Source: Pseudomonas antarctica (GTDB taxonomy: Bacteria; Pseudomonadota; Gammaproteobacteria; Pseudomonadales; Pseudomonadaceae). Taken from it: a stretch of 64,000 nt of DNA. Under the pieces are notes generated by a model, which saw only the letters and a list, made by a program, of their open reading frames with translations, was not told the origin of the DNA and ran no database searches. Location of the stretch: the NCBI RefSeq assembly GCF_900624995.1, contig NZ_UYXQ01000010.1, positions 1 to 64,000 of the forward strand, written 5' to 3'. A program made the position numbers and the translations under genes. This document shows positions 38,946-46,210 of this stretch, piece by piece. Within the stretch, counting starts at the first letter, position 1. The number at the start of each line of letters is the position of its first letter.

Positions 38946-39725
38946 ATGCAGCGTTTTCGTGGTTGGGTTTTTGGATTGACCTTTATAACGTGTGCAGTTC
39001 AGGCGCAAACGCCCGGGCTGGGCGATCCGCTGCTGGATAGCCCAGCGGTCGGGGCGGGTGCCGCAAGCAGTGAGGCGCGGGGTGTGCTTCGCGCTCGAGA
39101 TCAGGCGGTTCTGGCCAGTGAGCTGTCCGGGCGGATTGTCGAGTTGCCGTTCAGTGAGGGCGAGTCGTTCAAGAAGGGCGACGTGCTCGCGCGGTTCGAT
39201 TGCTCGGCCTATCAGGCGCAACTCAATGCCGCGCAGGCGGCTGGCCGCGGCGCCGGTGAAGAGCTGGCGCACAACAAACAATTGGCCGCACTCAATTCCG
39301 TCGGGCGTTTCGAAGTGGCGCGGGCTGAGGCCAAGGTCAGCGAAGCCCAGGCGCAATCTCAGGTTTATCAGGTGCAGGTCAAACGCTGCAGCGTGATCGC
39401 GCCGTTCGACGGGCAAGTGGTCGAACGCAAGGTCAAACGCTATGAGAGCGTGCCGGCTGGTGCGCCGCTGCTGGACGTGGTTGACAACCGCACGTTGGAA
39501 ATCCATCTACTGGTGCCGTCGCGCTGGATGGCCAAACTCAAGCCAGGCCAGACGTTTTCCTTTATTCCCGATGAAACCGGTCAACCGATCGAAGCCACGG
39601 TCAAACGCCTCGGCGCGCGAATCGACGAGGGCAGTCAGACCCTGTTGCTGGTCGCCTCACTCCCAGAAGCCAAAGGCCTGCTGGCCGGCATGAGCGGCAC
39701 GGCGCATTTTCCGGAGCTTGATTGA
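38946..39725 (+). CDS. Periplasmic adaptor (HlyD/RND membrane-fusion type)
   Basis: 259 aa with a Sec signal peptide (MQRFRGWVFGLTFITCAVQAQ). The classical adaptor order follows: a lipoyl half-motif (VLASELSGRIVELPFSEGESFKKGDVLARFD), a short helical hairpin (~85-150, YQAQLNAAQAAGRGAGEELA), the second lipoyl half (IAPFDGQVVERKVKRYESVPAGAPL) and a beta-barrel/membrane-proximal domain. It lacks an N-terminal membrane anchor, unlike its neighbour. First gene of a tight three-gene operon; its TGA overlaps the next start (TTGA). Confidence 0.85.
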   Translation: MQRFRGWVFGLTFITCAVQAQTPGLGDPLLDSPAVGAGAASSEARGVLRARDQAVLASELSGRIVELPFSEGESFKKGDVLARFDCSAYQAQLNAAQAAGRGAGEELAHNKQLAALNSVGRFEVARAEAKVSEAQAQSQVYQVQVKRCSVIAPFDGQVVERKVKRYESVPAGAPLLDVVDNRTLEIHLLVPSRWMAKLKPGQTFSFIPDETGQPIEATVKRLGARIDEGSQTLLLVASLPEAKGLLAGMSGTAHFPELD

Positions 39726-41041
39726 ACGCCCCCGTCGGTGGCGGCGCCGGGCAGGTATTTGCGCGCTTTCTTGACCTCGAACGCCAGACCCGTGCTGCCC
39801 GCGACGCCGCGCAACTGGCCTACAGCCTGGTCAATGACGGCCAGTCGCTGTTCGGTTTTCGCCACGTAGCGTTGTTGATCGCTGGCAAGGTGCAAGCGGT
39901 GACCGGCGTCAGCGCGGTTGAGCCCAATGCGCCGTTCGTGGCGTTTGTCGAGCAAGCCGTGGCACAGTTGTTCAAGCAGGATGTGCTGCAGCAGGCGCGG
40001 GTGATTGCGCCGCAGTCGCTCGGCGAATCGATCCAGGCCGATTGGCGTAGTTTGTCCGCCGCACACGTGTTCTGGCTGCCGTTGATTGATCGGGATAGGC
40101 AAGTGTTCGGCGGCTTGTGGCTGGCCCGCGATGTGCCGTGGAATCCTTCCGAACACGTCTTGCTCTCGCAACTGGGCGACACCTACAGCCACGCCTGGCT
40201 GGCGTTGCAGCCACGCACACCATGGCGGTTGCGCTGGACACGTAAACGTCAGGTAGCACTGGTCGCGGCGCTGTTGCTCGGGCTGTTCATCCCGGTGCGT
40301 CAATCGGTGCTGGCACCGGCCGAAGTAGTACCACTGGGCGGCCGTGTGGTAGCGGCACCGCTGGACGGGGTGATCGCCGAGTTTCTGGTCAAACCCAATC
40401 AGACGGTGAAAACCGGCGAACTGTTGCTGCGCTTCGAAAGCACCACCCTCACGGCTCAGGCCGATGTGGCCGAACGGGCATTGGATGTGGCCGAAGCCGA
40501 ACTCAAATCCAATTCCCAGCGCTCGTTCACCGATGCCGAATCCAACTCGCGGATGGACTTGCTGGCCGCGCGCGTCGAGCAAAAACGCGCCGAACGCGAC
40601 TACGCACGCGAACTGCTCAACCGCAGCGAAGTGCGTGCCGAACGCGATGGCATCGCGGTGTTCGCCGATGCCGAACGCTTGACCGGCAAACCCGTGCAGA
40701 CCGGCGAACGCCTGATGGAAATTGCCGACCCGAACCAGGCCGAACTGCGTATCGAACTGGCCGTGGGCGACGCGATATCGTTAGAGCCCGGTGCCGAGAT
40801 CGCATTGTTTCTCGACAGCGACCCCTTGAAGCGCCACCTCGCGACGCTGGAGCGCTCGGCCTACGAAGCACAACCGACGGCTGGCGGGCAACTGGCGTAT
40901 CGGCTCGACGCCAATTTCGTCGACGCACCGCCGCGCATCGGCCTGCGCGGTACGGCGAAAATCTTCGGTGACCGTGCGCCGCTGGCGCTGTATCTGTTGC
41001 GTCGCCCATTGGCCGGTCTGCGCCAGAGCGTGGGCCTGTAA
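39722..41041 (+). CDS. GAF-like/HlyD two-domain inner-membrane adaptor
   Basis: 439 aa from TTG 39722, overlapping the previous stop. Residues ~1-160 are a soluble, GAF-like domain (LLIAGKVQAVTGVSAVE, FWLPLIDRDRQVFGGLWLARD). One membrane helix follows (~178-194, VALVAALLLGLFIPV), then a HlyD-type periplasmic part (GRVVAAPLDGVIAEFLVKPNQTVKTGELLLRFE, helical hairpin ~260-305, and a second lipoyl half with AERDGIAVFADAERLTGKPVQTGERL). The cytoplasmic domain before the anchor is unusual for an adaptor and could sense substrate or a ligand. Its TAA is immediately followed by the M50 ATG. Confidence 0.8.
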   Translation: MNAPVGGGAGQVFARFLDLERQTRAARDAAQLAYSLVNDGQSLFGFRHVALLIAGKVQAVTGVSAVEPNAPFVAFVEQAVAQLFKQDVLQQARVIAPQSLGESIQADWRSLSAAHVFWLPLIDRDRQVFGGLWLARDVPWNPSEHVLLSQLGDTYSHAWLALQPRTPWRLRWTRKRQVALVAALLLGLFIPVRQSVLAPAEVVPLGGRVVAAPLDGVIAEFLVKPNQTVKTGELLLRFESTTLTAQADVAERALDVAEAELKSNSQRSFTDAESNSRMDLLAARVEQKRAERDYARELLNRSEVRAERDGIAVFADAERLTGKPVQTGERLMEIADPNQAELRIELAVGDAISLEPGAEIALFLDSDPLKRHLATLERSAYEAQPTAGGQLAYRLDANFVDAPPRIGLRGTAKIFGDRAPLALYLLRRPLAGLRQSVGL

Positions 41042-43138
41042 ATGACCCTGCCGAGCCTACGTGCCGACCTGCAACTGTCGCCCGCAGCGCCAGCATTGGA
41101 TGGCTCGCCACGCTGGACCCTGGCCGACCCGGTGCGCGGGCGTTATTTCAAACTGGGCGCGGCGGCGATGCGCCTGTTGCGCCACTGGGCGCTGGGCGAT
41201 ACCGAGCAGGTCCTGCGTGCGGCCAATCGTGAGCCGGGCCTACCGCTGGACGGCACCGAGCTCGAGCAACTGCTGGAGTTTCTCCGTGGGCACGATTTGA
41301 TCAGTGCCCTCGACGATCAACAGCGCGCCAGTTATCGGCTCAAGGCCTTGGCGCAGAAACAGAGCCTGTGGCAAATCCTTCTGCATCAGTACCTGTTTTT
41401 CCGCATACCGCTGTGGCGTCCAGACGCCTTTCTCAATCGCGCCTGGCCGTGGCTGGAACGCTTCGGCCCACGCGTGTTGCGCTACGGCTTGCCGGCAACG
41501 TTGGCGCTCGGGGTGTTTCTGGTCTCGCGGGACTGGCAGCGGTTTGTCGGCACTTTTCCGCACCTGTTCAGCCTCGGCGGCGCATTGGCGTTCGCCATGG
41601 CGCTGTTCTTTGCCAAGCTTTGTCATGAGTTCGGCCACGCGTTCATGGCCAAGCGCGCCGGGTGCCGGGTGCAGAGCATGGGCGTGGCGTTCATGGTGCT
41701 GCTGCCGATGTTCTACACCGATGTCAGCGATGCCTGGCGCGTCAATGATCGTCGTGCACGGTTGTTGATTGGCGCCGGTGGCGTGCTGGCTGAATTGCTG
41801 TTGGCGTGCATCGCACTGCTGGCATGGTCGTTGTTGCCTGATGGCCCGGGACGCACGGCGGCGTTCATGCTCGCCAGCGCCACCTGGATCACCACGCTGG
41901 TGGTCAACCTCAATCCCTTCATGCGTTTTGACGGCTACTTTCTGATCAGCGATTTGTGGCAAGTCGACAACCTTCAGGGCCGTGCGTTTGCCTTGTGTCG
42001 CTGGCGCTTGCGCGAGTTTTTGTTCGGTTATGGCGCACCCGCGCCGGAACCTTGGTCGCCGAAAATGCAACGGCGTTTGCTGATCTGGGGGTATGGCTCG
42101 TGGTTATGGCGTGCGGCGTTGTTTTTCGGGATCGCGCTGGCGGTCTATCACCTGTTCTTCAAGGTGCTGGGGATCTTCCTGATGCTGGTGGAACTGGTGT
42201 GGTTCATCTTTCTGCCGATCATGCGTGAATGGCGCCAGTGGTGGAGCCGCCGTGAGCAGGCGTATGGCCCGCGCGTGGTGCTCTTCAGTCTGGCATTGCT
42301 GGGGTTGATGCTGGTGCTGATTGTGCCTTGGCGCAGCGCCGTGGAGCTGCCGACGATGTTAGAGGCCGGACGTGCAAGCGCTCTGTATGCACCCACTGCG
42401 GCGCGGGTCAAAGCGGTGAAAGTGCAGGACGGTCAGAAGGTCGCCCAAGGGGATGTGCTGATCGAACTGGAATCTCCGGATCTCGATTCGAAGCGCGCCA
42501 TCGTGCGGCGGGAGATCCAGATCCAGCAGTTGCTGATGCGCCGACAGGCCGGCCGCAGTGAAACAGCGGCGGACGCCGGTGTCGTTGAGCAAAAACTGGC
42601 CGAAGCGGTGGCCGAATACCGCGGGCTCACGGCCCGCCGTGAACGCCTGTTGCTACGCGCGCCGCACGCCGGACATGTGCGTGATTTGCTGCCGAACCTG
42701 AGCGTCGGGCGCTGGATTTCGAGCAAGGATGCACTGGCCCGAGTCGTCGAAGACGGCACACGCCTGCGTGGTTATCTGGCCGAAGCGCAGTTGTGGCGGG
42801 TCGAGCCCGGCGCCAGCGGCCGGTTCATCGCCGACGACCCGATGCACCCGGCGCTCGCGGTGCAACTGGACGAAGTCGACACCAACGGCGTTGCCTACGT
42901 CGATCAGCAAGCACTGACGTCCGATCACCACGGGCCGATTGCCGTGCGCCGCGATCAACAGCAACGGGCGGAACCGGTGCAGGCGCAGTACGGCGCGCGC
43001 TTGAGTGTGCTCGATAACGCGCCAACGCCGCTGCAACCGTTGCGCGGCGTGGTCGTGTTGCAGGGGCGCGGCGAGTCGTTGCTGGGTGTGGCATGGCGGC
43101 GGATGGCGGCACTGGGTGTCAGGGAAAGCGGTTTTTAA
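41042..43138 (+). CDS. PqqD-like / M50 metallopeptidase / lipoyl-hairpin membrane protein
   Basis: 698 aa. The N-terminal ~90 residues resemble a PqqD-like winged helix (WTLADPVRGRYFKLGAAAMRLLRHW). The M50 core lies in membrane helices, with zinc ligands HEFGH at 195-199 and the third ligand Asp297 in NLNPFMRFDGYF. Further helices lead to a C-terminal HlyD-like part from ~residue 440 (ALYAPTAARVKAVKVQDGQKVAQGDVLIELESP, helical hairpin, second lipoyl half). Such hybrids replace the ABC transporter in clusters with HlyD and TolC partners; whether the peptidase cleaves, gates or docks substrate is unknown. Confidence 0.82.
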   Translation: MTLPSLRADLQLSPAAPALDGSPRWTLADPVRGRYFKLGAAAMRLLRHWALGDTEQVLRAANREPGLPLDGTELEQLLEFLRGHDLISALDDQQRASYRLKALAQKQSLWQILLHQYLFFRIPLWRPDAFLNRAWPWLERFGPRVLRYGLPATLALGVFLVSRDWQRFVGTFPHLFSLGGALAFAMALFFAKLCHEFGHAFMAKRAGCRVQSMGVAFMVLLPMFYTDVSDAWRVNDRRARLLIGAGGVLAELLLACIALLAWSLLPDGPGRTAAFMLASATWITTLVVNLNPFMRFDGYFLISDLWQVDNLQGRAFALCRWRLREFLFGYGAPAPEPWSPKMQRRLLIWGYGSWLWRAALFFGIALAVYHLFFKVLGIFLMLVELVWFIFLPIMREWRQWWSRREQAYGPRVVLFSLALLGLMLVLIVPWRSAVELPTMLEAGRASALYAPTAARVKAVKVQDGQKVAQGDVLIELESPDLDSKRAIVRREIQIQQLLMRRQAGRSETAADAGVVEQKLAEAVAEYRGLTARRERLLLRAPHAGHVRDLLPNLSVGRWISSKDALARVVEDGTRLRGYLAEAQLWRVEPGASGRFIADDPMHPALAVQLDEVDTNGVAYVDQQALTSDHHGPIAVRRDQQQRAEPVQAQYGARLSVLDNAPTPLQPLRGVVVLQGRGESLLGVAWRRMAALGVRESGF

Positions 43139-43150
43139 CGGAGAGCGGCG

Positions 43151-43645
43151 ATGACGAATAACGCAGCAGTGGCAGCAGAGGGATTGGTAGTGCGGCCTTC
43201 GCGGGCAACCGACGGCCCATTTCTGCAAAGCCTTTATCAAACGGCGCGACCGGATCTGCAATGGATCGACGACGAGCCGGAACAGGTGCAGCAAATAGCC
43301 GCCCAGCAGTTTCAGGTGCAGGAACAGGGCATGGGGGATAACTACCCCAACGCCATGCACTACGTGGTGGAAAAACTCGGTACGGCTATCGGTGCCTTGA
43401 GCACTGATTTTGGCGCAAACGAAATTCGCGTGTTGTATCTGGCGTTCATCCCGCCGGCGCGTGGCCAGGGTTTTGGCCGCGCCGTGCTGCAAGGCGTGCA
43501 GAAAGCCGCGCAACAGATTCGCTGCCCGGTGGCGACGGTGGTGTGGAGCAGCAATCGCCAGGCACGCCAGCACTATTTGGCACTGGGATTTGCCGTGGAA
43601 GAAAGTAATCCGGCCGCCGAAAGACTTGTCTGGTATCCCCAATAA
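43151..43645 (+). CDS. GNAT-family N-acetyltransferase
   Basis: 164 aa. GNAT fold with the acetyl-CoA loop ARGQGFGRAVLQGVQKAA (motif A), N-terminal VVRPSRATDGPFLQSLYQTARPD, and C-terminal SSNRQARQHYLALGFAVEE. The start has GGAGAG and lies 12 bp after the M50 stop, so it is probably co-transcribed. Very similar genes often sit beside tail-collar/DUF6916 genes in Pseudomonas, so it may belong with 43701-44651 rather than with the exporter. Substrate unknown. Confidence 0.85.
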   Translation: MTNNAAVAAEGLVVRPSRATDGPFLQSLYQTARPDLQWIDDEPEQVQQIAAQQFQVQEQGMGDNYPNAMHYVVEKLGTAIGALSTDFGANEIRVLYLAFIPPARGQGFGRAVLQGVQKAAQQIRCPVATVVWSSNRQARQHYLALGFAVEESNPAAERLVWYPQ

Positions 43646-43700
43646 ACGGATAGGGTCTTTTCGCAAGCGCGCTCGCGCCCACCGGGGGATGTTTGTTGAG

Positions 43701-44012
43701 TCAGTTGAAGGCGATGTGGAAGTAGCCCAACTGCGGATCCCGTCCCATCGGCGGCACCCGGGAAACGAAGATGTCCTGCACCTGCCCGAGCTCTGGCAGT
43801 TGCAGCGCACACAATCCATCGACAAATTCAGTCGGTTCCAGACTTCTCAATTCGACACTGAATGGCATCCGCTCGCTGTAGCGCATTTTCGCGGCGGGCT
43901 GCTCTTCAAGGTATTCGATGTGGATTTGCAGTGCACTGCCATCAGGCAGGTGCAGGATGCTGCTCCGGCCCAGCAGTTCCTGGAAATGTTGGCTTTGAAT
44001 CGTCTGCAACAT
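43701..44012 (-). CDS. Small DUF6916-like protein
   Basis: 103 aa. MLQTIQSQHFQELLGRSSILHLPDGSALQIHIEYLEEQP, then FSVELRSLEPTEFVDGLCALQLPELGQVQDIFVSRVPPMGRDPQLGYFHIAF. A compact beta-rich protein of the type encoded next to MdpB/tail-collar genes (DUF6916 by pattern). Convergent with the GNAT gene, 51 bp downstream of the tail-collar stop. Not experimentally characterised. Confidence 0.7.
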   Translation of the reverse strand: MLQTIQSQHFQELLGRSSILHLPDGSALQIHIEYLEEQPAAKMRYSERMPFSVELRSLEPTEFVDGLCALQLPELGQVQDIFVSRVPPMGRDPQLGYFHIAFN

Positions 44013-44063
44013 AGCTTCGCTCCAGCCAAGTAGGAAGCCGGGGGACAGCCCCCCGGCAGTCGT

Positions 44064-44651
44064 TCAGTTGCGTGCAGGGAAAATGCCTTGCAGCGCGATG
44101 CTGAAGTTGAGCACCAGATACGGGTTCATGATCGCCATCGACTGGCCGTTGCCCGTGGGGGTGATAGTGCCGCTGATCGCGGTCTGCGCACCTTTGAGGG
44201 GGACGGGCGAAGCGCCTTGTGCGTCCGAGAAGATATTCGCCAGACCTGGCCCTGTGCCCGAAGCACCGATATAGGCGTTGGTGGCGGTCGGGGCGCCCAA
44301 CGGGTTGCTCGCCGGGTTGGCCAGTTGCACGGTGGTGGTGGCCGTGAGGCCGGCCAGTGTGTGAGTGTGGGTTGGCAGATTATTGAGGGTTGGAATCACG
44401 GCTTCAGTGCCGGCAACTTCACCCATTACGCGAGTCGACAGGCCCTGACCTGTGCCCTGGCAGATCGGCATTCGACTCTGCAGATTGGGCAGTCCGAACG
44501 TCTGGACACCGTTGCCGCCATAGTTGGTGCCCAGCAACGCAAACAGCGCGCTGTATTGCGAAACACTCATCATCTGACCGTTGCAAAAGGCCCAGCCGCT
44601 GGGCGCGTAGTTGAAGGCAAACGTCATAACAGTGCCCATGTAAACGTCCAT
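44064..44651 (-). CDS. Tail_Collar / microcystin-dependent-protein (MdpB) family protein
   Basis: 195 aa from ATG 44651 (GAGGAA upstream); the 51-residue longer frame is not family-like. N-terminal Tail_Collar signature: GTVMTFAFNYAPSGWAFCNGQMMSVSQYSALFALLGTNYGGNG, FGLPNLQSRMPICQG, then a beta-rich region (GEVAGTEAVIPTLNNLPTHTHTL). No phage genes surround it, so it is a stand-alone cellular MdpB-type protein rather than a prophage tail. It sits convergent to the exporter operon inside the island; localisation and role are unknown. Confidence 0.85.
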   Translation of the reverse strand: MDVYMGTVMTFAFNYAPSGWAFCNGQMMSVSQYSALFALLGTNYGGNGVQTFGLPNLQSRMPICQGTGQGLSTRVMGEVAGTEAVIPTLNNLPTHTHTLAGLTATTTVQLANPASNPLGAPTATNAYIGASGTGPGLANIFSDAQGASPVPLKGAQTAISGTITPTGNGQSMAIMNPYLVLNFSIALQGIFPARN

Positions 44652-44736
44652 AAATTCCTCATCCCTTCTGATTGATTGTCGGCGGGCCGCGAGTGGGTTC
44701 AGGCTTGTGCTTTTGCTTGGGCACTCCGTGGCCAGG

Positions 44737-45081
44737 TCACGCCACGCCACAGCGTAGACCGGGATCGGCGAGGTTGCCGGATGTCGTGGAACAGCGAATG
44801 GCATCGACGCTCATCACACGTCTGCCCTCAAGTGCTACAGGCTCAAACGTAGTGGGCGCCGTGAGACGACGAGAGCAAGCAATGGCGGTAAACGGAGTTG
44901 AGCCGGTATTCATCAAGCGGTAGCTGACGGCGTTTGCGTTGGGCTCGCCGATGCTCGCGTCGTTGGCCATCGCCCGTTTGTAAAATCGTGTACGGGTGTT
45001 GGTGTCGCTGGTCGGGGCCGAACTGACGGGGAATCGCCAGGTCTCGTTGGCGGCAGCGCTTGAGGGGCCTGGCGAATGCAT
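44737..45081 (-). CDS. Doubtful ORF upstream of the tail-collar gene (possible remnant)
   Basis: 114 codons on the minus strand with Pseudomonas-like codon use in the N-terminal half (SSAAANETWRFPVSSAPTSDTN, EPNANAVSYRLMNTGSTPF). The frame is open for another ~27 codons upstream without an ATG (NRQLRDEDSRCAPPARTCQVAANA), so it may be the tail of a broken gene. No domain recognised. The remaining gap to the sulfotransferase (about 45165-45309) is AT-rich and may hold promoters. Confidence 0.3.
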   Translation of the reverse strand: MHSPGPSSAAANETWRFPVSSAPTSDTNTRTRFYKRAMANDASIGEPNANAVSYRLMNTGSTPFTAIACSRRLTAPTTFEPVALEGRRVMSVDAIRCSTTSGNLADPGLRCGVA

Positions 45082-45309
45082 GGCGTTTGCGGCGACTTGG
45101 CAAGTTCGCGCTGGTGGAGCGCAGCGCGAGTCTTCGTCGCGAAGCTGGCGGTTAAATCAGTCCTGCGTGGACCTAATCGTTTCACCTTTCTTTTCGCGAT
45201 AAAAAATTAATTGATTAGTTCTTTTTGCTCTTAACTGATGTCAAAACACTACTAGTCGTGGGGTCAATGTTGAACTACGCTTCGTCGAACAAAAGGACTT
45301 TCGATTACG

Positions 45310-46155
45310 GTGAATGGATTGCAGCAGTTCCACTTTGTCGCCGGTTTGCCGCGCTCAGGCTCGACCCTTCTTTCTGCGATCCTTTTGCAGAATCCGCGGT
45401 TTCACGCCGGTATGACCAGCCCGGTTGGCTCTCTCTTTTCCAGCGTGCTCGAGCAATGCAGCGCCGGCAGTGAGTTCGGCGCGGTGATCGACACCCAGAC
45501 GCGCCGCCGTCTGCTGCGTGGTCTTTTCGATTCCTACTACGCCGACAAGACCGACAAACCGGTTGTGTTTGACACCAACCGGCAATGGAGCTCGCGGCTG
45601 CCCGCGCTCAACGACCTGTTCCCCAAAGCCAAAATCATCGCTTGCGTACGCAACGTTGCGTGGGTGATGGACAGCCTTGAACGGCTCTATCGCGCCAACC
45701 CTTACGAAAACACCAAGCTGTTCGGTGACGCCGTCGAGCGCAACACGGTCTACAGCCGCTGCGAAACCCTGGCTCAGCGTAACCGGCTGGTGGGTTTTGC
45801 CTGGGCGGCGCTCAAGGAAGCCTATTACGGCGAGCACGCCGACTCGTTGCTGATCATTGATTACGAGTTGCTGACTCAGGCCCCGGAGCGAGTGCTGCGG
45901 CTGGTCTACGATTTTATCGGCGAGCCGTGGTTCGAACACGATTTTGAACATCTGGCGTACGACGCGCCCGAATTCGATCAAGCCCTTGGTGTTGCCGGCC
46001 TGCACAAGGTCAAACCCAAGGTTGCTCTGCAGTCACGGCGCACGATTCTGCCGCCTGACCTGTTCAAGCAATACGCTGATTTGTCTTTTTGGCTTGATGG
46101 CTCAGCCAGCGCTGCCAATGTCATTCGTATGAAGTCCGACGCCGCGGTCAACTGA
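45310..46155 (+). CDS. PAPS-dependent sulfotransferase
   Basis: 281 aa from GTG 45310 (AAAGGA upstream). Sulfotransferase fold: the 5'-phosphosulfate loop VAGLPRSGSTLLSAIL begins at residue 10 (GLPRSGST = 12-19), with the second PAPS element in ACVRNVAWVMDSLERLYR (Arg of the 3'-phosphate site). The conserved YELLTQAPERVLRLVYDFIGEPW is typical of bacterial protein/small-molecule sulfotransferases. It transfers sulfate from PAPS to a hydroxyl; the acceptor is unknown. It precedes the giant repeat protein, and an APS kinase lies four genes on, so the secreted giant is the natural candidate substrate. Confidence 0.85.
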   Translation: MNGLQQFHFVAGLPRSGSTLLSAILLQNPRFHAGMTSPVGSLFSSVLEQCSAGSEFGAVIDTQTRRRLLRGLFDSYYADKTDKPVVFDTNRQWSSRLPALNDLFPKAKIIACVRNVAWVMDSLERLYRANPYENTKLFGDAVERNTVYSRCETLAQRNRLVGFAWAALKEAYYGEHADSLLIIDYELLTQAPERVLRLVYDFIGEPWFEHDFEHLAYDAPEFDQALGVAGLHKVKPKVALQSRRTILPPDLFKQYADLSFWLDGSASAANVIRMKSDAAVN

Positions 46156-46168
46156 TCGCGGCGTTTTT
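46140..46168 (+). terminator. Terminator-like hairpin at the sulfotransferase stop
   Basis: CGCCGCG...CGCGGCG stem (10-nt loop enclosing the stop codon) followed by TTTTT. It could partly separate expression of the sulfotransferase from the downstream giant gene. Confidence 0.55.
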
Positions 46169-46210
46169 CATTGATGCGTCAACAACTGTGTTCGAATCCG
46201 GGTGAGCAGC

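Noticed and set aside
44064..44651. Tail_Collar gene considered as evidence for a prophage
   Set aside because: No other phage structural, replication or integrase genes nearby.
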